Shown here piece by piece: positions 16,704 to 27,122 of a stretch of DNA of 64,000 nt; positions within the stretch are counted from its first letter, which is position 1, and every line of letters starts with the position of its first letter. The notes under the pieces were generated by a model. It worked only from the letters and a program-made list of their open reading frames with translations. It was not told where the DNA came from and did no database searches. Source of the DNA: Anaerostipes sp. 992a (GTDB lineage Bacteria > Bacillota > Clostridia > Lachnospirales > Lachnospiraceae); the NCBI RefSeq assembly GCF_001940245.1, contig NZ_MJIG01000004.1, positions 1 to 64,000 on the forward strand, in the 5' to 3' direction. Position numbers and translations under genes: made by a program.

Positions 16704-17465
16704 TTATAAGGAATTATGAATGATGGTCAATACATCATTTAACTGATCAGCACTGATCTGACCTGGAGCAGAAGCAGCTTCTCCAGCACCAAAGGTAAGT
16801 GCAGAACCAAAATATTCTCCGCTTAAACGGCTTACACTTCCCCGAGCAGCCATGGACATCGTAATAATTGGCTGAGTAGCAAAGTTTGTAGCCATTTCCT
16901 CTGTTGCAGCTAATAAGGTAATAACGTCTTTTTTACATTGAGGCATTACTGCAATCTTAGGGATATCTGCACCCATATCCTGCATTTTTCTTAAACGATA
17001 TACGATATCTGACTGAGATGGTGTCTGATCAAAGTCATGATTGGATGCGATGATCTTAGCACCTGCTGCATGAATCTTTTCGATCATTTCCGTAACGATC
17101 TCATCACCTGTGAAGATTTCTACATCTACGATATCAACATATCCGCTTTGAGCAACAGCAATGTTTAAAGTCTTATAATCTTCATCTGGAAGCTGGAAGT
17201 TACCACCTTCTTTGGATGTACGGAATGTGAATAAGAATGGGATTTCACCTAAAAGCTCACGAATTTCTTTTGCAGTTTCGATGACCTTTGCTGTGTCTGT
17301 TACATCTTCATACCAGTCTACACGCCATTCCATAACGTCCATAGGGATATTTGTGTATTTTTTTGTTAATGCAAGAATTTCTTCTTTTGTTACTCCGATG
17401 TTTGATACACAAATCTTTGGTTTTCCTGTTCCGATTTCTACGTTTCTAACTTTTACTGGAATCAT
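16704..17465 (-). CDS. aroD: Type I 3-dehydroquinate dehydratase
   Basis: Third step of the shikimate pathway: dehydration of 3-dehydroquinate through a Schiff base. The 253-residue enzyme shows MEWRVDWYED (substrate Arg/Glu), the catalytic His in IIASNHDFDQTPS and the Schiff-base Lys in KIAVMPQ, plus SMAARGSVSRLSGEYFGSA and the C-terminal SAPGQIS loop. GGAGGATATACC precedes the ATG. No other aro genes are adjacent. It is divergent from a LysR-type regulator, which may control it, and ends at a bidirectional terminator. Confidence 0.95.
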   Translation of the reverse strand: MIPVKVRNVEIGTGKPKICVSNIGVTKEEILALTKKYTNIPMDVMEWRVDWYEDVTDTAKVIETAKEIRELLGEIPFLFTFRTSKEGGNFQLPDEDYKTLNIAVAQSGYVDIVDVEIFTGDEIVTEMIEKIHAAGAKIIASNHDFDQTPSQSDIVYRLRKMQDMGADIPKIAVMPQCKKDVITLLAATEEMATNFATQPIITMSMAARGSVSRLSGEYFGSALTFGAGEAASAPGQISADQLNDVLTIIHNSL

Positions 17466-17593
17466 GGTATATCCTCCTTCATGTTTATACTAATAGTTTA
17501 GCATTTAACAAACATTTTTCAAATAGTAAAGAGTTTGAATATTAATAGAAAAAAGCAATTGATTATGGTAAAATGAACCCAGGAGGGATGATG

Positions 17594-18493
17594 ATGACGT
17601 TACAACAACTATATTATTTTCAAATGATCGCAAAGCTGCAGCACTATAATAAAGCTGCAAAGGAACTTCATGTGGCACAGCCAAGTTTGAGTAAGTCTAT
17701 GGCTCTGCTGGAGGAAGAACTACAGGTACCATTATTTGAAAAGCAGGGGAGGAACATTATACTGACCAAGTATGGAAAGGTCTTTCAGGGATATGTCAAT
17801 TCCATTTTAAATGAGATTGAGAGAGCCAAGAATGAGATGCAGAGCATGCTGGATCGCAGCAGCGGCCATATTAATGTGGCGTATATTTCTCCATTTGGCC
17901 ATAATTATATACCTAAGATGGTTCAGAAGTTTTTGACTAGAGAGGAAAATAGCAATGTTACATTTTCGTTTCGTGAGGGATTTACCGGATCTATGATTCG
18001 CTCCATTCATGACAATGAAACGGATGTAGTGTTCGGTTCTTATGAAGAGAATGAACCAGAGCTTACTTTTTTCCCGATCATTCGGGAGAATTTGATTTTG
18101 ATTGCACCTCCACAGATGGAAATTGCAGAGGATGTGATTCATTCGATTCATGATTTTCAAAAAACACCGTTTATTTCCTATGATCATTCGTCAAGCATGG
18201 GAAAATTTACGAGAAAAATTTTTCGAGAAGAGCATTTGATGATGAATTTTGTCTGTGAATCTTCTGATGAACTTGCCATATTAGCTTTGGTTACCAATAA
18301 TTTTGGAATTTCTTATGTAGCTGAGACAAAAGAGGTACGGGCAGCTATTCAGGATGGAAGAGTTAAGCAGATTTATATTGAAGAGAACAACTATCGGTAT
18401 TTGTATATGATTTATAAAAACGGTCAATTTCATGAGCCGGCAGTGGAGGATTTTATCCAGTTTGTAAAAAATGAATATTCGATCGCATATTAA
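17594..18493 (+). CDS. LysR-family transcriptional regulator
   Basis: 299-residue regulator: N-terminal winged helix (TLQQLYYFQMIAKLQHYNKA followed by HVAQPSLSKSMALLEEEL) and a C-terminal periplasmic-binding-like effector domain. Three ATGs in a row (17588, 17591, 17594) follow AGGAGGG; the last has the best spacing and is chosen. Divergent from aroD across a 128-base region, the usual arrangement for a LysR regulator and its target, so control of the shikimate step by an aromatic precursor is a reasonable guess only. A weak hairpin at 18495-18530 separates it from the next, converging gene. Confidence 0.88.
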   Translation: MTLQQLYYFQMIAKLQHYNKAAKELHVAQPSLSKSMALLEEELQVPLFEKQGRNIILTKYGKVFQGYVNSILNEIERAKNEMQSMLDRSSGHINVAYISPFGHNYIPKMVQKFLTREENSNVTFSFREGFTGSMIRSIHDNETDVVFGSYEENEPELTFFPIIRENLILIAPPQMEIAEDVIHSIHDFQKTPFISYDHSSSMGKFTRKIFREEHLMMNFVCESSDELAILALVTNNFGISYVAETKEVRAAIQDGRVKQIYIEENNYRYLYMIYKNGQFHEPAVEDFIQFVKNEYSIAY

Positions 18494-18545
18494 TGAAAAG
18501 CAGCGGGAACGCTAAATTCCTGCTACTTTTTAAAATTCTGTAGCT

Positions 18546-19178
18546 TTATTCCAGTTTGGTTATGGTCAGGTCGTGCATCTCTTGTATAAAGGTATCTATA
18601 TCTTCCGGTTTCCAGGAACCATCCTTTTTGGTCCATGAAATCTGTATGGTTTTTTCTTCTCCTTTTGGAGTATGGTTCTCTAAGCCTGTAGTTAATTCAG
18701 ATACAAAGATTTGTGCAGCCTCCTTTAACGTTGTTATCTTTTGTTCTTCAATAATGGCTAAAGAATGCTTTGTGGCCGTATCTTCTAATTTTTCAAGATC
18801 GATCTGTCTGCATCGGATGGAGATCGTCGCTTTGCCGGATCCATTTCTTTTGATAGATAGATGGTAATCCAAAGACTTTAGTGCGGATTGATATGCTTCG
18901 TAAATATCATGCAGCTGTGTTTTTGTTATGGGAAGCCCAGAGTCTTTGAAATAGGTTTCAAATTGTTTGCTTTGTATATCTTCCATCTTCTTTAAAATCG
19001 ATGCGTATTCTTTTTCTGTATAGGAAAGCTGTTTTGGAACATGGCTTTCTGGATTCATATACATCCTAATATATGCATTGGCAGATTCTTTAATCTGCTT
19101 CTTACTCAAGGAAAGAAAACCGATGACACAAGCAAGAATCAGAATACCAATTCCCAATAAATACTTTACTTTTTTCAT
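18546..19178 (-). CDS. Membrane-anchored or lipoprotein of unknown function
   Basis: 210 residues, not recognised with certainty. An N-terminal basic stretch and hydrophobic helix (5-24) contain ILAC at 14-17, a poor lipobox, so it is either a lipoprotein or held by a signal anchor. The rest is soluble, rich in Lys, Glu and Thr, with an internal pattern (about 25-110 and 110-205) reminiscent of DUF5105-type clostridial lipoproteins. GGGGACAATT lies before the ATG. It converges on the LysR gene. Confidence 0.6.
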   Translation of the reverse strand: MKKVKYLLGIGILILACVIGFLSLSKKQIKESANAYIRMYMNPESHVPKQLSYTEKEYASILKKMEDIQSKQFETYFKDSGLPITKTQLHDIYEAYQSALKSLDYHLSIKRNGSGKATISIRCRQIDLEKLEDTATKHSLAIIEEQKITTLKEAAQIFVSELTTGLENHTPKGEEKTIQISWTKKDGSWKPEDIDTFIQEMHDLTITKLE

Positions 19179-19272
19179 AATTGTCCCCTTTATGGTGTAA
19201 TTTTTGACTTATTATGATATTATAATAATCAGAAAAATCTTTGTCAATTTCAAACGCATGATTGGAGGAAAA

Positions 19273-19353
19273 ATGAAACGTATTGTATGTTATGGAGATT
19301 CCAATACCCATAGATATATGCCAATTCTTGCATTTGAGGTTCATATCGTGTAA
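19273..19353 (+). pseudogene. Remnant 5' end of an SGNH/GDSL hydrolase gene
   Basis: After GGAGGAAAA an ATG at 19273 encodes KRIVCYGDSNT, the block I motif of SGNH-family esterases (Ser in GDSN), then the similarity stops and the frame closes after 26 codons at 19353. The remaining ~200 codons are gone; dapF begins 57 bases later. Reads as a deletion scar. Confidence 0.65.
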
Positions 19354-19410
19354 TATGAAACGGATATGAAGAATAGAAAATTTTGAGATAGAAAGATAGG
19401 AGTGAGAACA

Positions 19411-20257
19411 ATGAAATTCACAAAAATGCATGGTTGTGGAAATGATTATGTATATGTAAATTGCTTTGAGGAAACCGTAGAAAATCCTGGTCTGGTTTCA
19501 AAAAAAATACAGTGACCGCCATTTTGGAATTGGATCTGATGGTCTGATTTTGATCTGTCCATCCAACATTGCTGATTTTCGCATGGAGATGTATAATTCT
19601 GATGGATCTGAGGGAGCGATGTGTGGAAACGGTGTCCGTTGCATTGCAAAATACGTGTATGATTACGGACTGACGGATAAGACGTATGTCTCTTTAGAAA
19701 CAAAAGCTGGAATCAAATATCTGGATATGACCGTAAAAGACGGTAAGGTTGCTATGGTAAAGGTAGATATGGGAGCTCCGATTACGAAACCAGATCAGAT
19801 TCCTGCTATTTCTGATAAGGAAATTATTGTGGATGAACCGATTACTGTCGATGGGCAGGAATATCGGATTACCTGTGTGTCTATGGGAAATCCTCATGGG
19901 GTTGTCTTTGTAGATGATACGGATTCCATTGATATTGAAAAAATCGGACCGAAGTTTGAGCATCATGAGATGTTTCCGGATCGTACCAATACGGAGTTTA
20001 TTCAGATTATAGATCGAAATAATATTAAGATGCGTGTATGGGAACGAGGTGCTGGGGAAACTCTGGCTTGTGGAACTGGAACCTGTGCCAGCGTATATGC
20101 CTGTATCTTAAACGGACTGACAGAGAAGTCTGTAGATGTACATCTTCTCGGTGGATGTATTCATATCGATTATGATGAAGAAAAGAATACCATCTATATG
20201 ACAGGACCTGCAGAAGTTGCTTTTGATGGTGAAATCAAATTAGAAACTTTACGTTAA
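19411..20257 (+). pseudogene. dapF: Diaminopimelate epimerase, interrupted by a homopolymer frameshift
   Basis: Interconverts LL- and meso-diaminopimelate for lysine and peptidoglycan. The N-terminal part ([12 protein letters not shown]) starts at 19411 after AGGAGTGAG and reaches an A8 run at 19500-19507, then stops at 19513. With seven As the frame would continue as [14 protein letters not shown] and through both catalytic Cys motifs (AMCGNGVRC near 19618 and LACGTGTCAS near 20065) to 20257, about 281 residues. Everything beyond the A run is well conserved, so the gene looks recently broken, wrongly sequenced, or rescued by slippage on the A run. Confidence 0.9.
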
Positions 20258-20298
20258 CATCATAAAAACTTCACATAAATAAAGTATGATTAAAAGGG

Positions 20299-20374
20299 AA
20301 GGAGGACTGTTCTGCATTGTTGATACTACTCTTCCAATCTCATAAGAAATATGACAAATAGAACAGTCCTTCTT
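20299..20374 (+). terminator. Hairpin after dapF
   Basis: AAGGAGGACTGTTCT (20299-20313) pairs with AGAACAGTCCTTCTT (20360-20374) with one bulge; followed by AATTTAAT. The remaining 165 bases to parE hold no gene; a small hairpin ATGCA TGGATC TGCAT plus T run lies around 20424-20440. Confidence 0.65.
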
Positions 20375-20540
20375 AATTTAATATAAGACGATTAGACGCA
20401 GAGCCAGTAATCCCGGATTGTGGATGCATGGATCTGCATTTTTATTGATTTGTTTCAAGAAGGGTACCCAAACATGCGGTTGCTTTTTTTGACTCTTTTA
20501 TGTTAGTATAGTGAATAATAAATAAAAAGGATGTGCAAAT

Positions 20541-22454
20541 ATGAGCAATCAAACCTATGATGGAAATAGTATTTCAATCTTAGAAGGCCTGGAGGCCGTA
20601 AGAAAACGCCCCGGAATGTATATCGGGAGTGTTTCTACAAAAGGATTAAATCATTTAATATACGAGATTGTAGATAACTCTGTTGATGAGTATTTAGCTG
20701 GATATTGTAATGAAATTTCGGTTTCCCTAGAAAAGGATGGGACAGCAGTTATTTCGGATAATGGGCGGGGAATTCCGGTGGAAATCAACGATAAGACAGG
20801 ACTTCCAGCTGTTCAGATTGTTTTTACCGTTCTTCATGCAGGTGGAAAGTTTGGCGATAGCAATTACAAGATTTCAGGAGGACTCCATGGTGTGGGCGCT
20901 TCTGTGGTGAATGCCCTCTCTGTCTGGCTGGAGGTTACGATTAAGAGGAATGGTATCATCTATCACCAACGCTACGAAAGAGGCAAGGTGGTTACTCCAT
21001 TAGAAGAGATTGGAAAATGCAAAAAAAGCGAAACAGGAACTATGATTCGATTTCTTCCGGATGGTGAGATTTTTGAAAAAACGTATTTTAAAGCGAGTAT
21101 GATAAGAAACCGTCTTCATGAAACTGCTTATCTGAATCCTAATCTGACCATTTATTTTTCCAATAAGCGTGAAGGAGAGGAAATTGATATTACCTATCAT
21201 GAGCCGGATGGAATTTGTGCTTATGTCAGAAAGTTAAATGAAGAAAAGCAGGTGATTCATGAACCAATTTACTTTAAACGACAGGTTGATAATATTGAAG
21301 TAGAAGCAGCGTTCCAGTATACAGAAGATTTTGGGGAAACTATGCTTGGCTTTTGCAATAATATTTTTACAGTTGAGGGTGGCACCCATATTACTGGATT
21401 TAAGACAAAATTTACAACGATCATGAATCAATATGCCAGAGAGCTGGGAATCTTAAAGGAAAAAGATGCTAATTTTACAGGGACAGATGTAAGAAATGGC
21501 ATGACAGCCATTATTTCGGTAAAGCATCCGGACCCTCGCTTTGAAGGGCAGACCAAAACAAAGCTAGATAATCCAGATGCTGGAAAGGCAGTAGCAGAGG
21601 CAGCAGGAGAAGAGGTTGTCTTTTATTTTGATAAAAATGTAGAAATCTTAAAGAATGTACTGGCATGTGCGGAAAAATCCGCCAAAATCAGAAAAGCCGA
21701 GGAAAAGGCAAAGACCAATATGCTTGTAAAACAAAAGCTTTCCATTGATAGCAATGGAAAATTATCCAATTGTGAGAGTAGAAAGCCGGAAGAATGTGAG
21801 ATTTTTATTGTGGAAGGAGATTCTGCTGGGGGTTCTGCTAAAACAGCACGAAATCGAAAGACCCAGGCCATTCTTCCTATTCGTGGAAAAATTCTGAATG
21901 TGGAAAAAGCAACGATGGATAAGGTGCTGGCCAATGCGGAGATTAAGACGATGATCAATGCATTTGGATGTGGATTTTCAGAAGGATATGGCAATGATTT
22001 TGACATTACCAAGCTGCGTTATCATAAGATTGTGATTATGACAGATGCGGACGTAGATGGTGCACATATTGCCACGCTGCTTTTGACCTTCTTTTATCGC
22101 TTCATGCCGGAACTGATCACCCATGGACATGTATATCTGGCTATGCCTCCATTATATAAGGCGATTCCGAAAAAAGGAAAAGAAGAGTATTTATATGATG
22201 ATGCGGCTTTGGCAAGATATCGAAAAACACATAAAGGATCCTTTACACTCCAGCGCTATAAAGGGCTTGGAGAAATGGATGCAGAACAACTGTGGGAGAC
22301 AACTCTGGATCCGGAATCACGTATTTTAAAGCAGATAGAAATTGAGGATGCCAGAATGGCCTCTTCTGTAACATCCATGCTGATGGGAAGTGATGTTCCG
22401 CCGCGTCGTAAATTCATCTATGAAAATGCGGCAGACGCTACATTGGATATTTAA
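20541..22454 (+). CDS. parE: Type II topoisomerase ATPase subunit (ParE/GyrB-like)
   Basis: 637-residue ATPase subunit that with the next gene makes a DNA-cutting heterotetramer which decatenates or supercoils DNA. GHKL site: EIVDNSVDEYLAG, DNGRGIPV and SGGLHGVGASVVNALS; transducer; TOPRIM metal residues EGDSAGGSAK and MTDADVDGAH; and QRYKGLGEM. The absence of recF/dnaA neighbours and the lack of a gyrase box in the partner favour topoisomerase IV over gyrase, but subtype is inferred. The start follows AAAAGGATGTGC. Possible promoter TTGACT (20489-20494) with weak TGAATA. Confidence 0.85.
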   Translation: MSNQTYDGNSISILEGLEAVRKRPGMYIGSVSTKGLNHLIYEIVDNSVDEYLAGYCNEISVSLEKDGTAVISDNGRGIPVEINDKTGLPAVQIVFTVLHAGGKFGDSNYKISGGLHGVGASVVNALSVWLEVTIKRNGIIYHQRYERGKVVTPLEEIGKCKKSETGTMIRFLPDGEIFEKTYFKASMIRNRLHETAYLNPNLTIYFSNKREGEEIDITYHEPDGICAYVRKLNEEKQVIHEPIYFKRQVDNIEVEAAFQYTEDFGETMLGFCNNIFTVEGGTHITGFKTKFTTIMNQYARELGILKEKDANFTGTDVRNGMTAIISVKHPDPRFEGQTKTKLDNPDAGKAVAEAAGEEVVFYFDKNVEILKNVLACAEKSAKIRKAEEKAKTNMLVKQKLSIDSNGKLSNCESRKPEECEIFIVEGDSAGGSAKTARNRKTQAILPIRGKILNVEKATMDKVLANAEIKTMINAFGCGFSEGYGNDFDITKLRYHKIVIMTDADVDGAHIATLLLTFFYRFMPELITHGHVYLAMPPLYKAIPKKGKEEYLYDDAALARYRKTHKGSFTLQRYKGLGEMDAEQLWETTLDPESRILKQIEIEDARMASSVTSMLMGSDVPPRRKFIYENAADATLDI

Positions 22455-22478
22455 CGGACATAAAAAGGAGGAAAGCAA

Positions 22479-24728
22479 ATGTCTGAACAGATTATGAAAG
22501 CGGAATATTCCGAAGTCATGCAAAAATCATACATCGATTATGCTATGAGTGTTATCTGTGCAAGAGCACTTCCGGATGTCCGCGATGGATTAAAGCCCGT
22601 TCAAAGACGTGTTTTATACGCAATGGATGAATTGGGATTAAATTATGATAAACCACATAGGAAATCAGCAAGAATCGTTGGTGATACTATGGGTAAATAC
22701 CATCCTCATGGTGATAGCTCTATCTACGATGCTTTGGTCGTATTGGAGCAGGATTTTAAGAAGGGGATGGCACTTGTGGATGGTCATGGAAATTTTGGTT
22801 CTATTGAGGGCGATGGAGCTGCTGCTATGCGTTATACAGAAGCAAAACTTAAGAAATTTACGCAGGAAGTTTATCTTTCCGATCTGGATAAAAATGTTGT
22901 GGATTTCGTGCCAAATTTTGATGAAACGGAGAAGGAACCAGAGGTCCTGCCGGTACGCATTCCCAATATACTTGTAAACGGTGCAGAAGGAATAGCCGTT
23001 GGGATGACGACAAATATACCACCGCATAACCTTGGAGAAGTTATTGATGCTGTAAAATACTATATGGACCATCCTCGTGCAACGACGGAAGAACTGATGC
23101 AGTTCATTCAGGGACCGGATTTTCCAACGGGAGGACTAGTCATCAATAAGAAGGAGCTGGTGGATATTTATACCAGCGGAACAGGAAAGATCAAGCTGCG
23201 GGGAAAGGTTGAATTTGAAAAAGGCAGCAAGGGTACTCGTGATAAACTTGTCATCAGTGAAATTCCATATACTATGATCGGTGCTAACATTGGAAAATTT
23301 TTATCCGATGTGGTTGGATTGCTGGAAAATAAACTGACGACGGATATTGTAGATATTTCAAATGAGTCATCAAAAGAAGGAATCCGTATTGTATTGGAAT
23401 TGAAAAAGAATACGGATGTGGAACGTTTAAAAAATTTATTGTATAAGAAAACCAAACTGGAAGATACGTTTGGGGTGAATATGCTGGCGGTGGTCGATGG
23501 ACGGCCAGAGACATTATCTCTTCGCCGAATCATAGAGGAACATACGAAGTTTCATTATGAAATCAATACGAGAAAATATACAACGCTGCTTCAAAAGCTT
23601 TATGATCAGAAAGAGATTAAGGAAGGTTTGATTCAGGCATGTGATATGATCGATCTGATCATTGAAATTTTAAGAGGAAGTAAAAATTTACGAGATGTAA
23701 AGCAATGTCTGACCCATGGAATTACGGACAAGATCTCGTTTAAATCCCAGACATCTAAAAAGCAGGCATCTGAACTGCATTTTACAGAAAAACAGGCATC
23801 TGCTATCTTAGATTTAAAATTGTACCGTCTAATTGGACTGGAAATTCTTGCATTGAAGAAAGAATATGAAGAAATCTGTAAAAAGATTGAGGAATATGAG
23901 GATTTGCTCAATAATCCAAGATCAATGACCAGGAGAATCAAAAAGGATTTGGATAAGATTAAGAAATCCTATGCTCTGGAACGTAAGACAGTGGTTGATG
24001 ATGTAAAGGAAGCGGTGTTTGTGAAAGCACCGATCAAAGAGCAGCAGCTTTATTTTGTGATGGATCGGTTTGGCTATGCGAAAACGCTGGATGCCAATAC
24101 GTACCATCGGAATCAGGAGGCAGTTCAGAAAGACTATCGTTATGTCATTTCCTGTCTCAATACGGATAAGCTCTGTTTTTTTACAGATATGGGAATCATG
24201 CATCAGCTTAAGGTTCTGGATATTCCAGCAGGAAGATTAAGGGATAAAGGGACTCCATTGGATAATCTGTGTAAATATGACAGTAGTCAGGAGACGGTTC
24301 TGACCTTCTTGCCGGCACAAAAGTTTAACAATACACGTCTGCTATTTGTAACGACACAGAGTATGACGAAAATAGTAGATGGATCAGAATTTTTGGTGAC
24401 GAAGAAGACGGTATCTGCTACTAAGCTTTCAGAGCAGGATCGTCTACTCTGCGTAAAACCGATCGATCAGGAAGTAGAAGATCAGACCATCGTGTTTGAA
24501 ACGGAACAAGGAATATTCTTAAAATTTTTACTGTCAGAGATTCCAACGAAGAAAAAAGCAGCCATTGGCGTTCGTGGTATGAAGCTGCAGGGAGATGATC
24601 AGATAAAACGCATATATCTGCCAGAAGAGGAAGCAATCCCATCCATCGATTATAAAGGTAAAACGTTGGAATTCCATCGATTGAAACTGGCTTCCAGGGA
24701 TGGGAAAGGATCAAAAGTCAGACGGTGA
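22479..24728 (+). CDS. parC: Type II topoisomerase cleavage subunit (ParC/GyrA-like)
   Basis: 749-residue DNA cleavage-religation subunit. The winged helix holds the quinolone-resistance region ([20 protein letters not shown]) and the active-site Tyr in [11 protein letters not shown]; the tower and coiled-coil gate follow ([12 protein letters not shown]). The C-terminal beta-pinwheel (about 500-749) has repeats such as [11 protein letters not shown] but no QRRGGKG gyrase box, which argues for topoisomerase IV. AGGAGG lies 24 bases after parE. Its stop overlaps the next start (TGATG), so transcription likely runs into the methionine genes. Confidence 0.87.
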   Translation: MSEQIMKAEYSEVMQKSYIDYAMSVICARALPDVRDGLKPVQRRVLYAMDELGLNYDKPHRKSARIVGDTMGKYHPHGDSSIYDALVVLEQDFKKGMALVDGHGNFGSIEGDGAAAMRYTEAKLKKFTQEVYLSDLDKNVVDFVPNFDETEKEPEVLPVRIPNILVNGAEGIAVGMTTNIPPHNLGEVIDAVKYYMDHPRATTEELMQFIQGPDFPTGGLVINKKELVDIYTSGTGKIKLRGKVEFEKGSKGTRDKLVISEIPYTMIGANIGKFLSDVVGLLENKLTTDIVDISNESSKEGIRIVLELKKNTDVERLKNLLYKKTKLEDTFGVNMLAVVDGRPETLSLRRIIEEHTKFHYEINTRKYTTLLQKLYDQKEIKEGLIQACDMIDLIIEILRGSKNLRDVKQCLTHGITDKISFKSQTSKKQASELHFTEKQASAILDLKLYRLIGLEILALKKEYEEICKKIEEYEDLLNNPRSMTRRIKKDLDKIKKSYALERKTVVDDVKEAVFVKAPIKEQQLYFVMDRFGYAKTLDANTYHRNQEAVQKDYRYVISCLNTDKLCFFTDMGIMHQLKVLDIPAGRLRDKGTPLDNLCKYDSSQETVLTFLPAQKFNNTRLLFVTTQSMTKIVDGSEFLVTKKTVSATKLSEQDRLLCVKPIDQEVEDQTIVFETEQGIFLKFLLSEIPTKKKAAIGVRGMKLQGDDQIKRIYLPEEEAIPSIDYKGKTLEFHRLKLASRDGKGSKVRR

Positions 24729-25306
24729 TGAAATTGAAACGACTTTATTTAAGGTTGACTTCGGATGAAATTGTTCATGCAGCGAACCGGTATCATTTTG
24801 GAGATCAGATGATTTTTTTTCAAAAAGTATACGAAAGGGTAGTCAAATGTATAAACCCAGTGTTATACTATGAATACGATTACCCGGAGAAAAATCAGGT
24901 AACTGCTATCATTTCTCTTGGAAATGGTCCCGATCAAATGATGGAAAACTGTCAGGAGAGGGAGAATTTTTTAGAGGCTTATGCAGTAGAGTGTCTGGGG
25001 TTAGAGCTTTTATCCTGTTCTTATGAACAATTCAAAGAACTGATTCATCGGGAACGGAGACAATTTATGAACGCGATGCAGTTTTGGGATGCAGATGAGC
25101 TTGCTATAATGCTTCCATTGTTACAGAAGAGATGGGATGAAGTACCCGTTTCAATGAATGAGGCATATGCTTTGCTGCCGTCAAAAAGTGTTATATTTTA
25201 TGGAATCTTAGAAGAATTTTCACGGTGTACGCAGCATTTGTGCAGTCATTGCAGGCATAAAAACTGTGTTTTCCGAACAACGACAGGAGATAACTATGAC
25301 ATTTAG
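24728..25306 (+). CDS. MetH reactivation-domain-like protein
   Basis: 192 residues. The C-terminal half resembles stand-alone vitamin B12-dependent methionine synthase activation proteins of Clostridia (TM0269 type): AYAVECLGLELLS, LLPSKSVIFYG and a terminal Cys motif CSHCRHKNCVFR. The start at 24728 sits in the parC stop (TGATG). The link is supported by context: the MetH encoded two genes downstream has no reactivation domain of its own. Expected role: binding oxidised cob(II)alamin MetH and presenting AdoMet and reductant. The N-terminal half is divergent, so the family call is moderate. Confidence 0.68.
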   Translation: MKLKRLYLRLTSDEIVHAANRYHFGDQMIFFQKVYERVVKCINPVLYYEYDYPEKNQVTAIISLGNGPDQMMENCQERENFLEAYAVECLGLELLSCSYEQFKELIHRERRQFMNAMQFWDADELAIMLPLLQKRWDEVPVSMNEAYALLPSKSVIFYGILEEFSRCTQHLCSHCRHKNCVFRTTTGDNYDI

Positions 25307-27122
25307 AGAGTATTTAAAGGAACATATCTTAATTATGGATGGGGCTATGGGAACGTACTATGATTCCCTGAAGTCTGACAAAAATCAGATTGCGGAAGAA
25401 GCGAATCTGGCAGATCCAGTATTTATTAAATCAATACATAAAGAATATCTAAATAGCGGAGCAAAGCTTCTTCGTACGAACACCTTTGCTGTGAATCGAT
25501 TTATGGCCATTTCAAAGGGATTGGAGACAAAAGAGGAGCAAGATCATTATATGAATCAGTCCATAAAGGCTGCATACGAGATAGCAAAGGCTGCTATTGC
25601 TGAATGCGGGAAAGAAGCATGGATTGCAGCAGATATTGGTCCAATTTCAGAAACTCTTTTTTATGAAGATGAATATCAGGAACGGGAAGAATACCAGATC
25701 TTGATTGATGCATTTTTAGAGTGCGGAGCAGATATTTTTAATTTTGAGACATTTGCAGACAGTGCAGTTGTTGAGTGGGCAGCAGATTATATCAAAAGCC
25801 AAAAGCCAGAGGCCTTTGTTATGGTATCCTTTGCATTTAACCGGAACGGCTATACCACCAAAGGGCATAGTGCGAAACGGCTTTTCCAAGAGGTAGCGGC
25901 TATTGAACATATTGATAGCTATGGCTCTAATTGTCTGATTGGGGCTGGACAGATGCATGATATATTAAAAGGACTGAGCTTTTCTGACAAAAAATATATA
26001 CAGGCATTGCCAAACAGTGGATATCCGCAGATCATGCGTGGACGCACGATTTATTCTGAAGGAGCTTCTTATTATTCAGAAAAGATGCAGGATATAGCCA
26101 ATTTAGGATTCAATATTCTGGGTGGCTGTTGTGGAACCACTCCAAAGCATATTCAAGCTTTAGCACAGATCATTGGATGTCAGAAGCCATCAGAAAAAAG
26201 AACCTGCGAGGAAGAGACATCCGGTGTACCGGTTTCAAAGACAAGAAATAATTCATTTGTGAAAAAGCTGCAGCAAGGGAAGAAGGTAATAGCAGTAGAA
26301 CTGGATCCACCGTTTGATCAAAATGCAGAAAAGCTGTTGGAAGGAGCCTATCAGTTAAAAAAACAAGGAGTTGATATTATTACGCTTGCGGATTCTCCTT
26401 TGGCACGGGCGAGAGCAGATTCCGTATTATTGGGTAGTAAGATTCATTCAATGGTGGATATTCCGGTCATGCCTCATATTGCGTGTAGAGACCGCAATCG
26501 CATTAGCATGCATTCTACGATTTTAGGTGCCCATATTAATGGCATTAAGAACTTTTTGATCGTTACGGGAGATCCGGTACCAAGTGGAGAGAGGGACACA
26601 ACAAAAGGCGTCTTCGATTTTAATTCTATTCGTTTTATGGAATATATGAAGGAAATTAACGGGGAATTACTCTTCCAGGATCCCATTTCCTATGGAGGTG
26701 CATTGAATCAGAATCAGGCTAATTTGGATAAATTAATTTTAAGAATGCAAAAGAAGATTGATGCTGGTGTTTCTTATTTCCTGACACAGCCAATCTATTC
26801 CCAGCAGGATATCGATCGGATGCGTATTATCAAATCTCGGCTGGATACAAAGATTATATGTGGGATTATGCCATTGGTCAGCTATCGAAATGCTATGTTT
26901 ATCAAAAATGAAATGCCAGGGATCTTTGTTCCCGATGAAGTAGTAAAGCAGTATGATCCGGATATGACCAGAGAACAGTCAGAGGAAGTAGCAGTTAGAA
27001 TTTCATTGTCGGTCATTGAAAAATTAAAGGATATCGCCGATGGTTATTACTTTATGACACCGTTTAACCGAGTAGCGTTGATTTGTAGAATCATCGATCA
27101 TATGGAGGAGAAAAATGACTAA
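25296..27122 (+). CDS. Homocysteine S-methyltransferase / methylenetetrahydrofolate reductase fusion (YitJ-like)
   Basis: 608-residue two-domain enzyme. The N-terminal homocysteine methyltransferase barrel (about 1-290) opens with LIMDGAMGTYY and holds the zinc cysteines C near 215 (GSNCLIG) and CC in GGCCGTTPKHI. The C-terminal MetF barrel (about 320-608) with VIAVELDPPFD, FLIVTGDP and YFLTQPIYS reduces 5,10-methylene-THF to methyl-THF. It supplies the methyl donor for MetH. ATG at 25296 has AGGAG 7 bases upstream and overlaps the preceding gene by 11 bases; its stop overlaps the metH start. Confidence 0.92.
   Translation: MTFREYLKEHILIMDGAMGTYYDSLKSDKNQIAEEANLADPVFIKSIHKEYLNSGAKLLRTNTFAVNRFMAISKGLETKEEQDHYMNQSIKAAYEIAKAAIAECGKEAWIAADIGPISETLFYEDEYQEREEYQILIDAFLECGADIFNFETFADSAVVEWAADYIKSQKPEAFVMVSFAFNRNGYTTKGHSAKRLFQEVAAIEHIDSYGSNCLIGAGQMHDILKGLSFSDKKYIQALPNSGYPQIMRGRTIYSEGASYYSEKMQDIANLGFNILGGCCGTTPKHIQALAQIIGCQKPSEKRTCEEETSGVPVSKTRNNSFVKKLQQGKKVIAVELDPPFDQNAEKLLEGAYQLKKQGVDIITLADSPLARARADSVLLGSKIHSMVDIPVMPHIACRDRNRISMHSTILGAHINGIKNFLIVTGDPVPSGERDTTKGVFDFNSIRFMEYMKEINGELLFQDPISYGGALNQNQANLDKLILRMQKKIDAGVSYFLTQPIYSQQDIDRMRIIKSRLDTKIICGIMPLVSYRNAMFIKNEMPGIFVPDEVVKQYDPDMTREQSEEVAVRISLSVIEKLKDIADGYYFMTPFNRVALICRIIDHMEEKND

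Noticed and set aside
20541-24728. Calling the topoisomerase pair gyrB/gyrA
   Set aside because: No gyrase box (QRRGGKG) is seen in the A subunit tail and no dnaA/recF neighbours; parE/parC is preferred but not proven.
24700-25300. SAM or cobalamin riboswitch for the methionine genes
   Set aside because: The genes overlap each other and parC; there is no room for a riboswitch.
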